A stretch of 9,827 nt of DNA from Flavobacterium sp. (GTDB taxonomy: Bacteria > Bacteroidota > Bacteroidia > Flavobacteriales > Flavobacteriaceae), in contig SEBM01000110.1 of NCBI GenBank assembly GCA_004296145.1, forward strand, positions 1 through 9,827, written 5' to 3'. Made by a program: the position numbers and the translations under genes. Each line of letters begins with the position of its first letter. Position 1 is the first letter of the stretch. The notes under the pieces were generated by a model. That model saw only the letters and a program-made list of their open reading frames with translations. It was not told the DNA's origin and made no database searches. Below, piece by piece: positions 1-6,907 of this stretch.

Positions 1-35
1 TTGTTAACGAGAGTAAAATTCATTCATAAGCACGA

Positions 36-893
36 TTAATTTTGGGTTACAATTGTAGTTTCTTTTTCAGTATTAATATCTAATAAAATTGGATTTTCGT
101 TTTCGTCAAACATAATCATATTCAGTGAATCTAACATTACAAGGTTCTTAGAAACAGTTCCCCTAAATTTATTGTATGAAAGGTTCATTTCTGATAAATT
201 ATGCAATTTTTCAAGTTCTCTCGGAATTTCCCCTTCAAAACTATTTGCAAACAGACTCAGGTTTTCCAGAGCAGAAAAATTAATTACGTCCTTACTCAGG
301 TTTCCGGTCATTTTATTATTATTCAGAAGTAAAATTTTTAGCGTTTGAATTTTATATAATGAAGTTGGCAATTCACCTCCTATTTCATTATTAAACAATG
401 ACAAAATTTCCAACTTTTCTAATTTGCCAATTTCTAATGGTAATTGTCCCGAAATTTTGTTCATAAAAAGCGCTAAATTCTTAAGCTTTTTAAGTTCACA
501 GATTGAAGCAGGTAATGCGCCTGACAATTCATTCGAAGAAACATCCAAAGATTCAAGCTCTTTCAGGTTCTGGATCGCAATAGGAATTTTTCCTTTCAAA
601 TTATTGTCATGTAAATCTATAGCAATCAGATTTACAAGATCAAAAAGTTCTGTGGGCAATTCTCCTTTTAACTTATTGCTGGACAAATTTAGTCCGACTA
701 CTTTTCCGTCTTTAGCTTGTACTCCATACCATGAGGATACCGTAGAAGATAAGTCCCATTTTACTTTCCATTGTGATCCATTAGTAGCATGGTACAATTT
801 AATGAGGGCATCTTTTTCTTTGTCAGAGACAGTATCTGCATAAATAGTAAGAGAAAAAACAAGTGCTAAAAAAAGAGTGATACTACTTTTCAT
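36..893 (-). CDS. Exported plant-type leucine-rich-repeat protein
   Basis: 285 residues. The N-terminus (lysine at 2, hydrophobic 5-17, Ala19-Asp20) reads as a Sec signal peptide cut by signal peptidase I. No lipobox cysteine is present. Residues 25-60 (DALIKLYHATNGSQW, then SSWYGV) match the cap domain that precedes repeats in bacterial and plant LRR proteins. Residues 65-256 are eight 24-residue repeats of the plant-specific pattern LxxLxLxxNxLxGxLPxxLxxL, followed by a degenerate ninth at 257-272. LRR solenoids bind proteins or glycans; the ligand here is unknown. I see no type IX secretion C-terminal domain, so a periplasmic or surface location is open. It is transcribed alone, away from the DUF1761 gene. 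The start is the only ATG that keeps the signal peptide. Family is certain; function is not. Confidence 0.9.
   Translation of the reverse strand: MKSSITLFLALVFSLTIYADTVSDKEKDALIKLYHATNGSQWKVKWDLSSTVSSWYGVQAKDGKVVGLNLSSNKLKGELPTELFDLVNLIAIDLHDNNLKGKIPIAIQNLKELESLDVSSNELSGALPASICELKKLKNLALFMNKISGQLPLEIGKLEKLEILSLFNNEIGGELPTSLYKIQTLKILLLNNNKMTGNLSKDVINFSALENLSLFANSFEGEIPRELEKLHNLSEMNLSYNKFRGTVSKNLVMLDSLNMIMFDENENPILLDINTEKETTIVTQN
126..701 (-). repeat. Eight in-frame LRR units of 72 bp each
   Basis: These codons (residues 65-256) encode eight leucine-rich repeats with an exact 24-residue period and no insertions. Each has the LxLxxNxLxG core. GELP, GKIP, GALP, GQLP, GELP and GEIP fill the turn in six repeats; repeats 6 and 8 carry GNLS and GTVS. 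The periodicity is in the protein. The DNA units have diverged, so recent unit duplication is not evident. Confidence 0.88.
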
Positions 894-1016
894 AACAGAT
901 TTGGGGTTTTGTTTTCGGGAGTAAAATTATACATTTTGCTGATACAAAGCCTCAAATGTCGACAAAGTGTTAATAAGTAATTTTTTAACCTTCTTTTTAC
1001 TACTTTGAAAAAATCG

Positions 1017-1046
1017 TTTAATGACTATCTTTTTTAATTAAATTTG
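1017..1046 (+). promoter_or_regulatory. Candidate promoter for the DUF1761 gene
   Basis: TAAATTTG at 1039-1046 is a perfect match to the Bacteroidota -7 box TAnnTTTG. A weak -33 candidate, TTTA at 1017-1020, lies 18 bp upstream. Transcription would start near 1052, giving an A-rich leader of about 20 nt. For the divergent LRR gene I see only a weak one-mismatch -7 (TAATTTTA on the minus strand at 922-929). Confidence 0.5.
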
Positions 1047-1073
1047 ATGCACTAACAATTAAACCTTTATATT

Positions 1074-1562
1074 ATGGAAATCAACTTTATTGCACTATTA
1101 CTTGCTGCACTGGTAACACTTGTAGTCGGATTTGTCTGGTATCATCCAAAAGTTTTTGGAACAATCTGGATGAAAGAAAACAATTTTACCCAGGAACAAC
1201 TCAGAACGGGAAACATGCTGAAAATATTTGGACTAACTTATATTTTCTCTTTAATGATTACTGTGGTATTGATGTCTCTTACTATTCATCAGTCCGGAGC
1301 TGTCGGAATGGTTGGCGGGCCGCCTTTATTAGAAAGTGCGAAACCATCATTTGCTGCATTTATGGCTGATTATGGAACTGCTTACAGAACTTTTAAACAC
1401 GGAGCATTACATGGAGGTATATCCGGGTTGTTTTTCGCTCTTCCTGTAATTGGTATTAATGGGTTGTTTGAAAGAAAATCCTGGAAATATATTTTGATAC
1501 ACGCAGGATTTTGGATTGTAACTTTAACTCTTATGGGCGGAATCGTTTGTGGATTTGCTTAA
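1074..1562 (+). CDS. DUF1761 family integral membrane protein
   Basis: 162 residues. Four hydrophobic segments at about 4-24, 50-72, 113-133 and 139-161 predict a four-helix inner-membrane protein. The first helix ends in GFVWYHPKVFG (19-29), the family's signature for DUF1761. No catalytic motif is visible and no biochemical role is established for the family that I know of. The loop at 73-112 holds a glycine-proline patch (GGPP, 81-84) and conserved-looking aromatics. The gene has its own promoter candidate and is closed by a strong hairpin terminator 15 bp after the stop, so it is probably monocistronic. The family call is firm and function is unknown. Confidence 0.85.
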   Translation: MEINFIALLLAALVTLVVGFVWYHPKVFGTIWMKENNFTQEQLRTGNMLKIFGLTYIFSLMITVVLMSLTIHQSGAVGMVGGPPLLESAKPSFAAFMADYGTAYRTFKHGALHGGISGLFFALPVIGINGLFERKSWKYILIHAGFWIVTLTLMGGIVCGFA

Positions 1563-1576
1563 TATCATAAAAATAT

Positions 1577-1613
1577 AAAAACCCGTTTGAAACTCAAAAT
1601 CAAACGGGTTTTT
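1577..1613 (+). terminator. Rho-independent terminator after the DUF1761 gene
   Basis: A perfect 14-bp stem pairs 1577-1590 with 1600-1613 around a 9-nt loop. The core is ACCCGTTTGA/TCAAACGGGT, and the arms end in an A5 run on the left and a T5 run on the right. It lies 15 bp after the stop codon. The A/T symmetry would let it act from both strands. Confidence 0.9.
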
Positions 1614-1635
1614 CATAATAATAACATAAACCGGA

Positions 1636-1664
1636 TTGGTTATTATAAATATTATCTAATTTTG
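1636..1664 (+). promoter_or_regulatory. Bacteroidota promoter for the GNAT/FemAB-like gene
   Basis: TTG at 1636-1638, an 18-bp spacer and TAATTTTG at 1657-1664 fit the flavobacterial consensus (TTG, 17-23 bp, TAnnTTTG). Predicted transcription start is about 1670-1672, leaving a leader of only about 13 nt before the TTG start codon at 1684. The preceding terminator makes an independent promoter necessary. Confidence 0.65.
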
Positions 1665-1683
1665 AAAAAATTAGCTCACACTT

Positions 1684-2829
1684 TTGAATACAACTTATTC
1701 TTTTCAAATATATAATAGCGCGTCTGTACTGCCTGTAGAATGGAACTCGCTTACTACTCAAAATATCTTTTTGACCCGGCAATACCTTGAAGTTTTGGAA
1801 AAATCGTCTCCTGTAAATATGATTTGTCATTTTATAGGGATTTTTAAAAATGAAAAGCTTGTCGGAATTGCATTGACCCAATTTATTTTTGCAGAAAAAT
1901 TAGAATCTTTTGGCGAACGCGATCAATGCTTAAAAACGTCTGTACGCAATTTTGCTTTTAAGAATTTTGCTTCACATGTTTTATTTGTTGGCAATAATAT
2001 GCTTACAGGACAAAATGCATTTTCTTTTTCAAAAGAAGCTAATGAAGTAAAAGTCATTAAAACACTTCACAAAGCAATTAATGAAATCAAAAAAGACTTT
2101 AAATCAAAAGGTCGTAAAGTTCACATTACGAGTATAAAAGATTTTACAGAAAAAGAAATTGAACCTTTAAAAGCAGAATTCAAAAACAACTTTACGTTTT
2201 CGACTCAGCCTAATATGATTTTCGACATTAATTCTGACTGGAAAACAGAACAGGATTATATTGATGCTCTTTCTAAAAAATACCGCGATCAGTACAAACG
2301 CGCCCGAAAAAAGAGCGAAGGAATCGAAAAAAAGAAAATGTCATTGGATGAAATCATAAAACATGAAGATGTGATTTATGATTTATACTTTCATGTGGCA
2401 AAAAATGCTCCTTTCAATACTTTTTTTCTAGCCAAAAATCATTTCCGAATTTTTAAAGAAATCATGAAAGAAGATTTTCTTTTTTATGGTTATTTTCTGG
2501 ATGGAAAACTAATTGGCTTCAATACCCTAATAAAAAACGGATCTGTAATGGATACTTATTTTTTAGGTTATGACGAAAGTATTCAGCGCGACAAAATGCT
2601 GTACCTAAACATGCTATACGATATGATTGCGTATTCTATCAATCAGGGTTTTAAAGAAATCGTTTTTGCCCGAACTGCTCTCGAAATAAAAAGCTCAGTT
2701 GGAGCAAAGCCAGTTAAAATGTATGGTTTAATTACGCACAGCAATGCACTGATTAACAAAAACATTGGCAAACTATTCGATTATCTGGAACCAAAAACAG
2801 ATTGGAACGAACGAAATCCTTTTAAATAA
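1684..2829 (+). CDS. GNAT/FemAB-like acyltransferase (BioF2-like fold), TTG start
   Basis: 381 residues. An N-terminal half at about 1-170 is followed by a second acyltransferase-like half. That half carries YRDQYKRARKK at 200-210, a basic motif typical of the GNAT_6/BioF2-like and FemAB-like proteins of Bacteroidota. GYFLDGKLIGFN at 269-280 is the central GNAT strand. No signal peptide or membrane segment is present, so it is cytoplasmic. Such proteins move acyl or aminoacyl groups onto amines; the substrate here cannot be read. The start is TTG at 1684. An in-frame TAG at 1672-1674 blocks extension, and the first in-frame ATG is residue 46, inside the conserved N-terminal domain. It is probably monocistronic. 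Family confidence is good; specific function is unassigned. Confidence 0.82.
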   Translation: MNTTYSFQIYNSASVLPVEWNSLTTQNIFLTRQYLEVLEKSSPVNMICHFIGIFKNEKLVGIALTQFIFAEKLESFGERDQCLKTSVRNFAFKNFASHVLFVGNNMLTGQNAFSFSKEANEVKVIKTLHKAINEIKKDFKSKGRKVHITSIKDFTEKEIEPLKAEFKNNFTFSTQPNMIFDINSDWKTEQDYIDALSKKYRDQYKRARKKSEGIEKKKMSLDEIIKHEDVIYDLYFHVAKNAPFNTFFLAKNHFRIFKEIMKEDFLFYGYFLDGKLIGFNTLIKNGSVMDTYFLGYDESIQRDKMLYLNMLYDMIAYSINQGFKEIVFARTALEIKSSVGAKPVKMYGLITHSNALINKNIGKLFDYLEPKTDWNERNPFK

Positions 2830-2832
2830 ATA

Positions 2833-2861
2833 CTTTGACAAAGATTTTCACTTTGTCAAAG
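2833..2861. terminator. Shared hairpin between convergent genes
   Basis: CTTTGACAAAG (2833-2843) and CTTTGTCAAAG (2851-2861) are perfect inverted repeats around a 7-nt loop. They sit in the 35-bp gap between the acyltransferase and lipid kinase stop codons. Only short T runs follow on either side (ATTTT on plus), so termination strength is uncertain. Position favours a bidirectional terminator. Confidence 0.65.
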
Positions 2862-2864
2862 ATT

Positions 2865-3734
2865 TTAAGGTATGGCCAATTTCATTTGCTTGTGCAAAAT
2901 ATGAATTTCAAGCGATTTCTGAGCGCCACAATATTCACCATCAATCTGAAAATTGACAGGATAATCGGTTATGATTGTTGCTTTATCTGTTGAGATGATT
3001 ACAATATCATCAGAATCGATTGGCATGTTTCCGGTAATAATTTTTCCCAGTAATAATAAATCGAGGCTTTTTAAAATTACCAATTCAAATTTCCCGTCGT
3101 TTACAACACCATGCGGATTAATCGTAACACCGGTTCCATACTTCTGAGAATTAGCGATTACAATCATTCTTGCCGGATGTATACTCGTTTCTTTGTTTGT
3201 CGTAATTGTCGCAACAAAAGGTTCGTTGTTTTCTACAAGAGTGGTATACGCCTGCAAAGCGTAGCCCCAGAAACCTCTCAAATTGCTTTCTTCATAATTC
3301 TTGACCAAATCTGCATTAAGTCCAATATCACTTAAGTGAATACTTTTTTTGCCGTTTATACAAATCATATCCATTTCTATATAATGATTCAGAAATGCAA
3401 TTTTGAGATTTTCTTCAATGGTATTTGGTAAATTTAAATCTACAGACAAACCGTTGGCAGAACCGGCAGGCAAAATACCGATAATAACATCGTGTTGCTC
3501 CATTGCTTCGGCAACCATTTTTATGGTTCCGTCTCCTCCGGCAACTACAATTCTTTCAGGCTTTTGTTCGTCATACAGTGAATGAAGCGCCTTGATATCT
3601 TGCTTCCCTGTGGTTTCATAAACAGTTAAATGGAAATTATTGGTGATCGAAAATTCGTTTACAGCGTCTATTAGGTCTGATTTGTCTAAATCTCCTGAAA
3701 TTGGATTTACAACAAAAATGATATTCTTTTTCAA
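2865..3734 (-). CDS. Diacylglycerol kinase family lipid kinase, TTG start
   Basis: 289 residues, the usual length for the DagK/YegS/BmrU catalytic family. Motifs in order: NPISG (10-14), the nucleotide-binding VVAGGDGT (63-70), LPAGSANG (88-95, corresponding to the LPxGTxND motif), the C-terminal domain's VNDGKFELVIL (211-221) and QIDGE (263-267). It should transfer phosphate from ATP to a lipid hydroxyl, such as diacylglycerol or a sphingoid/ceramide-type lipid, at the inner face of the membrane. The exact lipid is not readable. The start is TTG at 3732-3734. TAA lies two codons upstream and the next in-frame ATG (residue 73) would delete the GGDGT loop. It is divergent from the App1-type phosphatase across 59 bp, suggesting linked lipid phosphorylation and dephosphorylation. 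Confidence 0.88.
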   Translation of the reverse strand: MKKNIIFVVNPISGDLDKSDLIDAVNEFSITNNFHLTVYETTGKQDIKALHSLYDEQKPERIVVAGGDGTIKMVAEAMEQHDVIIGILPAGSANGLSVDLNLPNTIEENLKIAFLNHYIEMDMICINGKKSIHLSDIGLNADLVKNYEESNLRGFWGYALQAYTTLVENNEPFVATITTNKETSIHPARMIVIANSQKYGTGVTINPHGVVNDGKFELVILKSLDLLLLGKIITGNMPIDSDDIVIISTDKATIITDYPVNFQIDGEYCGAQKSLEIHILHKQMKLAIP

Positions 3735-3777
3735 AATTTAATTTTTAAAACCGATTAAAATAATTAATTTACATATA

Positions 3778-3785
3778 TAAAAGTA
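3778..3785 (-). promoter_or_regulatory. Weak -7 candidate for the lipid kinase gene
   Basis: On the minus strand this reads TACTTTTA, one mismatch from TAnnTTTG. It would start transcription about 37 nt before the TTG start. No clear -33 box has proper spacing, and no convincing promoter for the divergent phosphatase gene is visible in the 59-bp gap. Confidence 0.3.
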
Positions 3786-3793
3786 CACAATTA

Positions 3794-4756
3794 ATGAAAC
3801 CAATTCTACAATTATATCGGGGTTATGCAAATGAACAGGAATTAATCGTGATGGGTCATGTTTTTAAAAGGCTGTATGATTATGATTTTCAAAAGAAAAA
3901 CCTAAAAAATGCTACTTCTGTAGTAAATCTGTTTAGGATTAAGACCATAAAAAATTTTGATGTTTATCTCAAATGCGGCCATCAGGAAATTCACTCCAAA
4001 ACTTTAGACGATGGGTATTTTAAATTTTGTATTCCGATTGAAAAAGAAACAGATTTTGGATGGATGGAATATGAAGTGAGCATTAAGTATAAATCTGAAA
4101 CCATAACAACCAAGGGAACTTTTATAAGACCTCACGAAGGAAACCTCGGAATTATATCTGATATTGATGATACTTTTTTAATATCTCATACCCGAAATAT
4201 TTTTAAAAAAATCTATATTCTTCTGTTTAAAAATGTAAACGACCGTAAAGTTTTTAAAGATGTTGTTCCGCATTATCAAGCCTTAAGTTCGGCCGGAAGA
4301 AATAATAAAGAGGAACAAAATGCCTTTTTTTATATTTCGAGCAGTGAATGGAATCTGTACAGCTTTATAGTTAGTTTTACCAAAATTCATCAGCTGCCGA
4401 GAGCCGTTATTTTGCTAAAAGATATAAAAAGAGGAATTGCTGATTTCTTCATGAGCGGAAGAGGAAATCATAATCATAAATTTGATAAGATAAAACATGT
4501 ACTGGAGTTTTATCCGAATCTTAAATATGTTTTATTGGGAGATGATTCACAGCATGATCCTTATCTATACGAACAAATCTGCAAGATATTTCCTGTGACC
4601 GTAAAAGCTGTCTACATTAGGCAAACCGGCAAACATCAAAAAGAGGTTATAAAAAATATTTTGAAAAACTTAGAAGATCTTGACGTTTCTGTATGCTATT
4701 TTAAAGAAAGCAGTGAAGCTATTATGCACTCTAAATCTATTGGAATTATTAAGTAG
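3794..4756 (+). CDS. App1-family phosphatidate phosphatase (DUF2183)
   Basis: 320 residues. The N-terminal portion has the family's YRGYAN...VMGHVFKR opening (8-26), and a beta-rich segment runs to about 115. The catalytic DUF2183 domain starts at ISDIDDT (121-127). This is the DxDxT nucleophile motif of HAD-type phosphatases, with Asp123 and Asp125. It continues with YISSSEWNLY (180-189, the family's YxSxSPWN-like motif, Glu here in place of Pro), a lysine at 229 (HNHKFDKI) and LLGDDSQHDP (247-256) carrying the acidic metal ligands. By homology to yeast App1 it removes phosphate from phosphatidate to give diacylglycerol. It lacks a signal peptide and is probably cytosolic or membrane-peripheral. 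It is divergently paired with a lipid kinase. The SSSEW substitution deserves checking but all catalytic aspartates are present. Confidence 0.86.
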   Translation: MKPILQLYRGYANEQELIVMGHVFKRLYDYDFQKKNLKNATSVVNLFRIKTIKNFDVYLKCGHQEIHSKTLDDGYFKFCIPIEKETDFGWMEYEVSIKYKSETITTKGTFIRPHEGNLGIISDIDDTFLISHTRNIFKKIYILLFKNVNDRKVFKDVVPHYQALSSAGRNNKEEQNAFFYISSSEWNLYSFIVSFTKIHQLPRAVILLKDIKRGIADFFMSGRGNHNHKFDKIKHVLEFYPNLKYVLLGDDSQHDPYLYEQICKIFPVTVKAVYIRQTGKHQKEVIKNILKNLEDLDVSVCYFKESSEAIMHSKSIGIIK

Positions 4757-4765
4757 TCTTTTTTT

Positions 4766-4835
4766 GTTTCAAGTTTCAGGTTTGAAGTTTCAGGTTCCTA
4801 TGAAAACGTGAAACTTCAAACCTGAAACCTGAAAC
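4766..4835. repeat. Heptamer-built 27-bp inverted repeat
   Basis: Arms 4766-4792 and 4809-4835 are complementary over 27 bp with one mismatch, around a 16-nt loop. Each arm is a run of 7-base units of the form GTTTCAG or GTTTCAA/GTTTGAA. The left arm reads GTTTCAA, GTTTCAG, GTTTGAA, GTTTCA. The right arm repeats this on the opposite strand. It lies 9 bp after the phosphatase stop. The T run (4759-4765) precedes rather than follows the stem on the plus strand, so this is not a standard terminator. A REP-like or dispersed palindromic element fits better. Confidence 0.8.
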
Positions 4836-4839
4836 GTAA

Positions 4840-4977
4840 TAGCCCAGATTGTAGTGAAAAGCCCGGAACTGCAAAGCCTTATTTTTCTTGCCAGAAAACA
4901 GCCACCAACGGAAGCTCGTTTTATGGCTTAGAAAAATAAGGCTTTGTAGTAAGGACTTGAAACGGAAAGCTGGACTA
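4840..4977. other. Nested-hairpin intergenic element, candidate structured RNA
   Basis: The 138 nt fold end to end. Outer stem: TAGCCCAG (4840-4847) with CTGGACTA (4970-4977), one mismatch. An 11/11-nt purine-rich internal loop follows. Second stem: AAGCCC (4859-4864) with GGACTT (4953-4958), one mismatch. Long stem: 4869-4888 with 4930-4949, 20 bp with one G-T pair. Inner stems: GCCA/TGGC (4890-4893/4924-4927) and AAAAC/GTTTT (4895-4899/4918-4922), around an 18-nt apex. The flanking conserved-looking pieces (TAGCCCAGATTG and CGGAAAGCTGGACTAGCTCC) resemble, from memory, a recurrent intergenic element of Bacteroidota genomes, possibly the Flavo-1 RNA class. I cannot confirm this without a search. 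Both stem mismatches are C-A on plus and become G-U on minus, weakly favouring a minus-strand RNA in the ABC-F 3' region, 17 nt past its stop codon. Confidence 0.6.
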
Positions 4978-4993
4978 GCTCCCGAAGACTATA

Positions 4994-6907
4994 TTAAGCA
5001 TTAAAATTATCAATTTCTTCCTGAACGATTTCCCAATCCAGAAGTAATTGATCTAAATCTGCTTTCTTTTTGTTGTATGCAGTAAAAAATGAAGCATCTT
5101 CGATATGTTTATCATAATTAGAAGCCAGCATTTTATCATCGTGCTGAATGTCTTTTTCTAATTGTTTAATCTGGCTTTCTACTTTACTAAGTCTGTTTTG
5201 AAGTGCTTTTCCTTTTTTCTGATCTTCATAAGAAGTTTTGTTGTTTTCTTTTGGAGCTGCCACTTTTGCAACATCTTTTTTCTCGACTTCACGCATATTT
5301 TCAAGATTGCGCTGCTCTAAGAAAAAGTTGATATCGCCTAAATATTCTTTAATTTTCTGATCCTTAAATTCGTAAACAATATTCGACATTCCCTGAAGGA
5401 AATCTCTGTCGTGAGAAACTAATAATAAGGTGCCTCCAAATTTTTGAAGAGCGGCTTTCAGAACATTTTTAGATTTAATATCCAGGTGATTCGTTGGCTC
5501 ATCCATCAGCAACACATTGATCGGCTGCAATAACAACTTACAAAGTGCCAAACGGTTACGCTCACCTCCTGAAAGTACTTTTACTTTTTTCTCCACATCA
5601 TCGCCGCGAAATAAAAACGAACCTAACATATCACGAACTTTAGATCGGTTGGTATCAGTTGCAGCATCTTCCATAGTTTGCAGCAATGTAATTTCACCAT
5701 CCAGATATTCCGCCTGATTTTGAGCAAAATAACCCAACTGAACATTGTGACCCAATTTTATAGTTCCCTGATATTCAAATTCATTTACTAATGCTTTGAT
5801 AAAAGTAGATTTACCTTGTCCGTTTTGGCCGACAAAAGCAATTTTACTTCCTCTTTCTACAAGAAGACTGATATCTTTTAGGATTACTTTATCACCGTAA
5901 GCTTTAGTAACATCTTCAGCTTCTACAACTACTTTTCCTGGCTCTTTTGAAACAGGAAACGAAATGTTCATTACCGAATTGTCGTCTTCATCGACTTCAA
6001 TTCGTTCTACTTTATCTAATTTTTTAATCAACGATTGCGCCATCGAAGCTTTTGAAGCTTTTGCACGGAATTTCTCGATTAATTTTTCTGTTTCTTCAAT
6101 TTTTTTAGCTTGATTCTTTTGAGTTGCCAATTGTTTTTCGCGGATTTCATGACGCAATTCTAAATATTGAGAATACGGTTTGTTGAAATCATAGGCTTTT
6201 CCTAAAGAAATTTCGATTGTTCTGTTCGTGACATTATCCAGGAACATTTTATCGTGCGATACAATTACCACAACACCGGGATAATTACGAAGGAAACTTT
6301 CTAACCAAATAATACTCTCAATATCTAAGTGGTTGGTTGGCTCATCCAGAAGCAATACGTCATTTGATTGCAAAAGAAGCTTTGCAAGCTCAATACGCAT
6401 TCTCCAGCCTCCGGAAAATGTTTCAGTCTGATTATTAAAAACTTCTCTTTTAAAACCTAAACCCAAAAGAATTTTCTCTGTATCTCCCACATAATTGTAA
6501 CCTCCAAGAAGTTCAAAACGATGTGTATAATCAGATAAATCTTCTATAATCTGTCCATATTCTTCACTTTCATAATCGGTTCTGGTAACCAATTGATGAT
6601 TGATTTCTTCAAGTTTTTTCTCAACAACTTTGATTTCAGTAAAAGCTTCATACGCTTCTTCTAATACAGTTCTTCCTTGTTCAAAATCAATATCCTGGCG
6701 CAAAAACCCCATTCTGATGTCTTTTTCCTGAGAAATAACTCCAGAATCTGGCTTAAAATCGCCTGCCAGCATTTTAAGCATTGTCGATTTACCTGCACCG
6801 TTTTTTCCAACAAGACCAACGCGGTCTCCGGCTCCTAAACGAAAAGTAACTTCTTCAAATAAATATGTTCCTCCAAATGAAACCGACAGATTGTGAATGT
6901 TAAGCAT
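4994..6907 (-). CDS. ABC-F family ATPase (ribosome-associated translation factor)
   Basis: 637 residues, two ABC domains on one chain and no membrane segments, which defines ABC-F. Domain 1: Walker A GKNGAGKST (34-42), signature SGGW (165-168), Walker B with LLLDEPTNHLD (185-195, catalytic Glu189) and switch His218. The inter-domain linker at about 245-315 is helical and basic (RAKASKASMAQS, 281-292), the segment that reaches the peptidyl-transferase region in ABC-F proteins. Domain 2: GQNGQGKST (360-368), LSGGE (445-449), MDEPTNHLD (468-476, Glu470) and His499. A charged C-terminal coiled coil covers about 560-635, as in Uup/YheS-like members. It likely binds the ribosomal E site and relieves stalled translation. 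Antibiotic resistance cannot be inferred from sequence alone. Start ATG at 6905-6907. The leader is long, with two candidate promoters. Confidence 0.92.
   Translation of the reverse strand: MLNIHNLSVSFGGTYLFEEVTFRLGAGDRVGLVGKNGAGKSTMLKMLAGDFKPDSGVISQEKDIRMGFLRQDIDFEQGRTVLEEAYEAFTEIKVVEKKLEEINHQLVTRTDYESEEYGQIIEDLSDYTHRFELLGGYNYVGDTEKILLGLGFKREVFNNQTETFSGGWRMRIELAKLLLQSNDVLLLDEPTNHLDIESIIWLESFLRNYPGVVVIVSHDKMFLDNVTNRTIEISLGKAYDFNKPYSQYLELRHEIREKQLATQKNQAKKIEETEKLIEKFRAKASKASMAQSLIKKLDKVERIEVDEDDNSVMNISFPVSKEPGKVVVEAEDVTKAYGDKVILKDISLLVERGSKIAFVGQNGQGKSTFIKALVNEFEYQGTIKLGHNVQLGYFAQNQAEYLDGEITLLQTMEDAATDTNRSKVRDMLGSFLFRGDDVEKKVKVLSGGERNRLALCKLLLQPINVLLMDEPTNHLDIKSKNVLKAALQKFGGTLLLVSHDRDFLQGMSNIVYEFKDQKIKEYLGDINFFLEQRNLENMREVEKKDVAKVAAPKENNKTSYEDQKKGKALQNRLSKVESQIKQLEKDIQHDDKMLASNYDKHIEDASFFTAYNKKKADLDQLLLDWEIVQEEIDNFNA

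Noticed and set aside
424..843. 139-codon plus-strand reading frame
   Set aside because: It is antisense to the LRR repeats, whose periodicity explains the lack of stops. It has no domain or promoter.
1600..1881. 93-codon minus-strand reading frame
   Set aside because: It runs through the DUF1761 terminator and the promoter and 5' end of the acyltransferase, with no recognisable domain.
2765..2956. 63-codon plus-strand reading frame
   Set aside because: It overlaps the acyltransferase end, the hairpin and the kinase end, and its residues look unconstrained.
4757..4835. Standard rho-independent terminator for the phosphatase gene
   Set aside because: The T run comes before the stem on plus, and on minus the stem is followed by A, not U.
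4766..4977. Insertion sequence remnant or CRISPR array
   Set aside because: There is no transposase reading frame or target duplication, and no regular spacers. The repeats are heptamers in a palindrome.
4994..6907. ABC transporter ATPase or specific antibiotic-resistance gene
   Set aside because: Fused tandem ATPases with an ABC-F linker and no membrane partner exclude a transporter. Nothing in the sequence specifies a drug.
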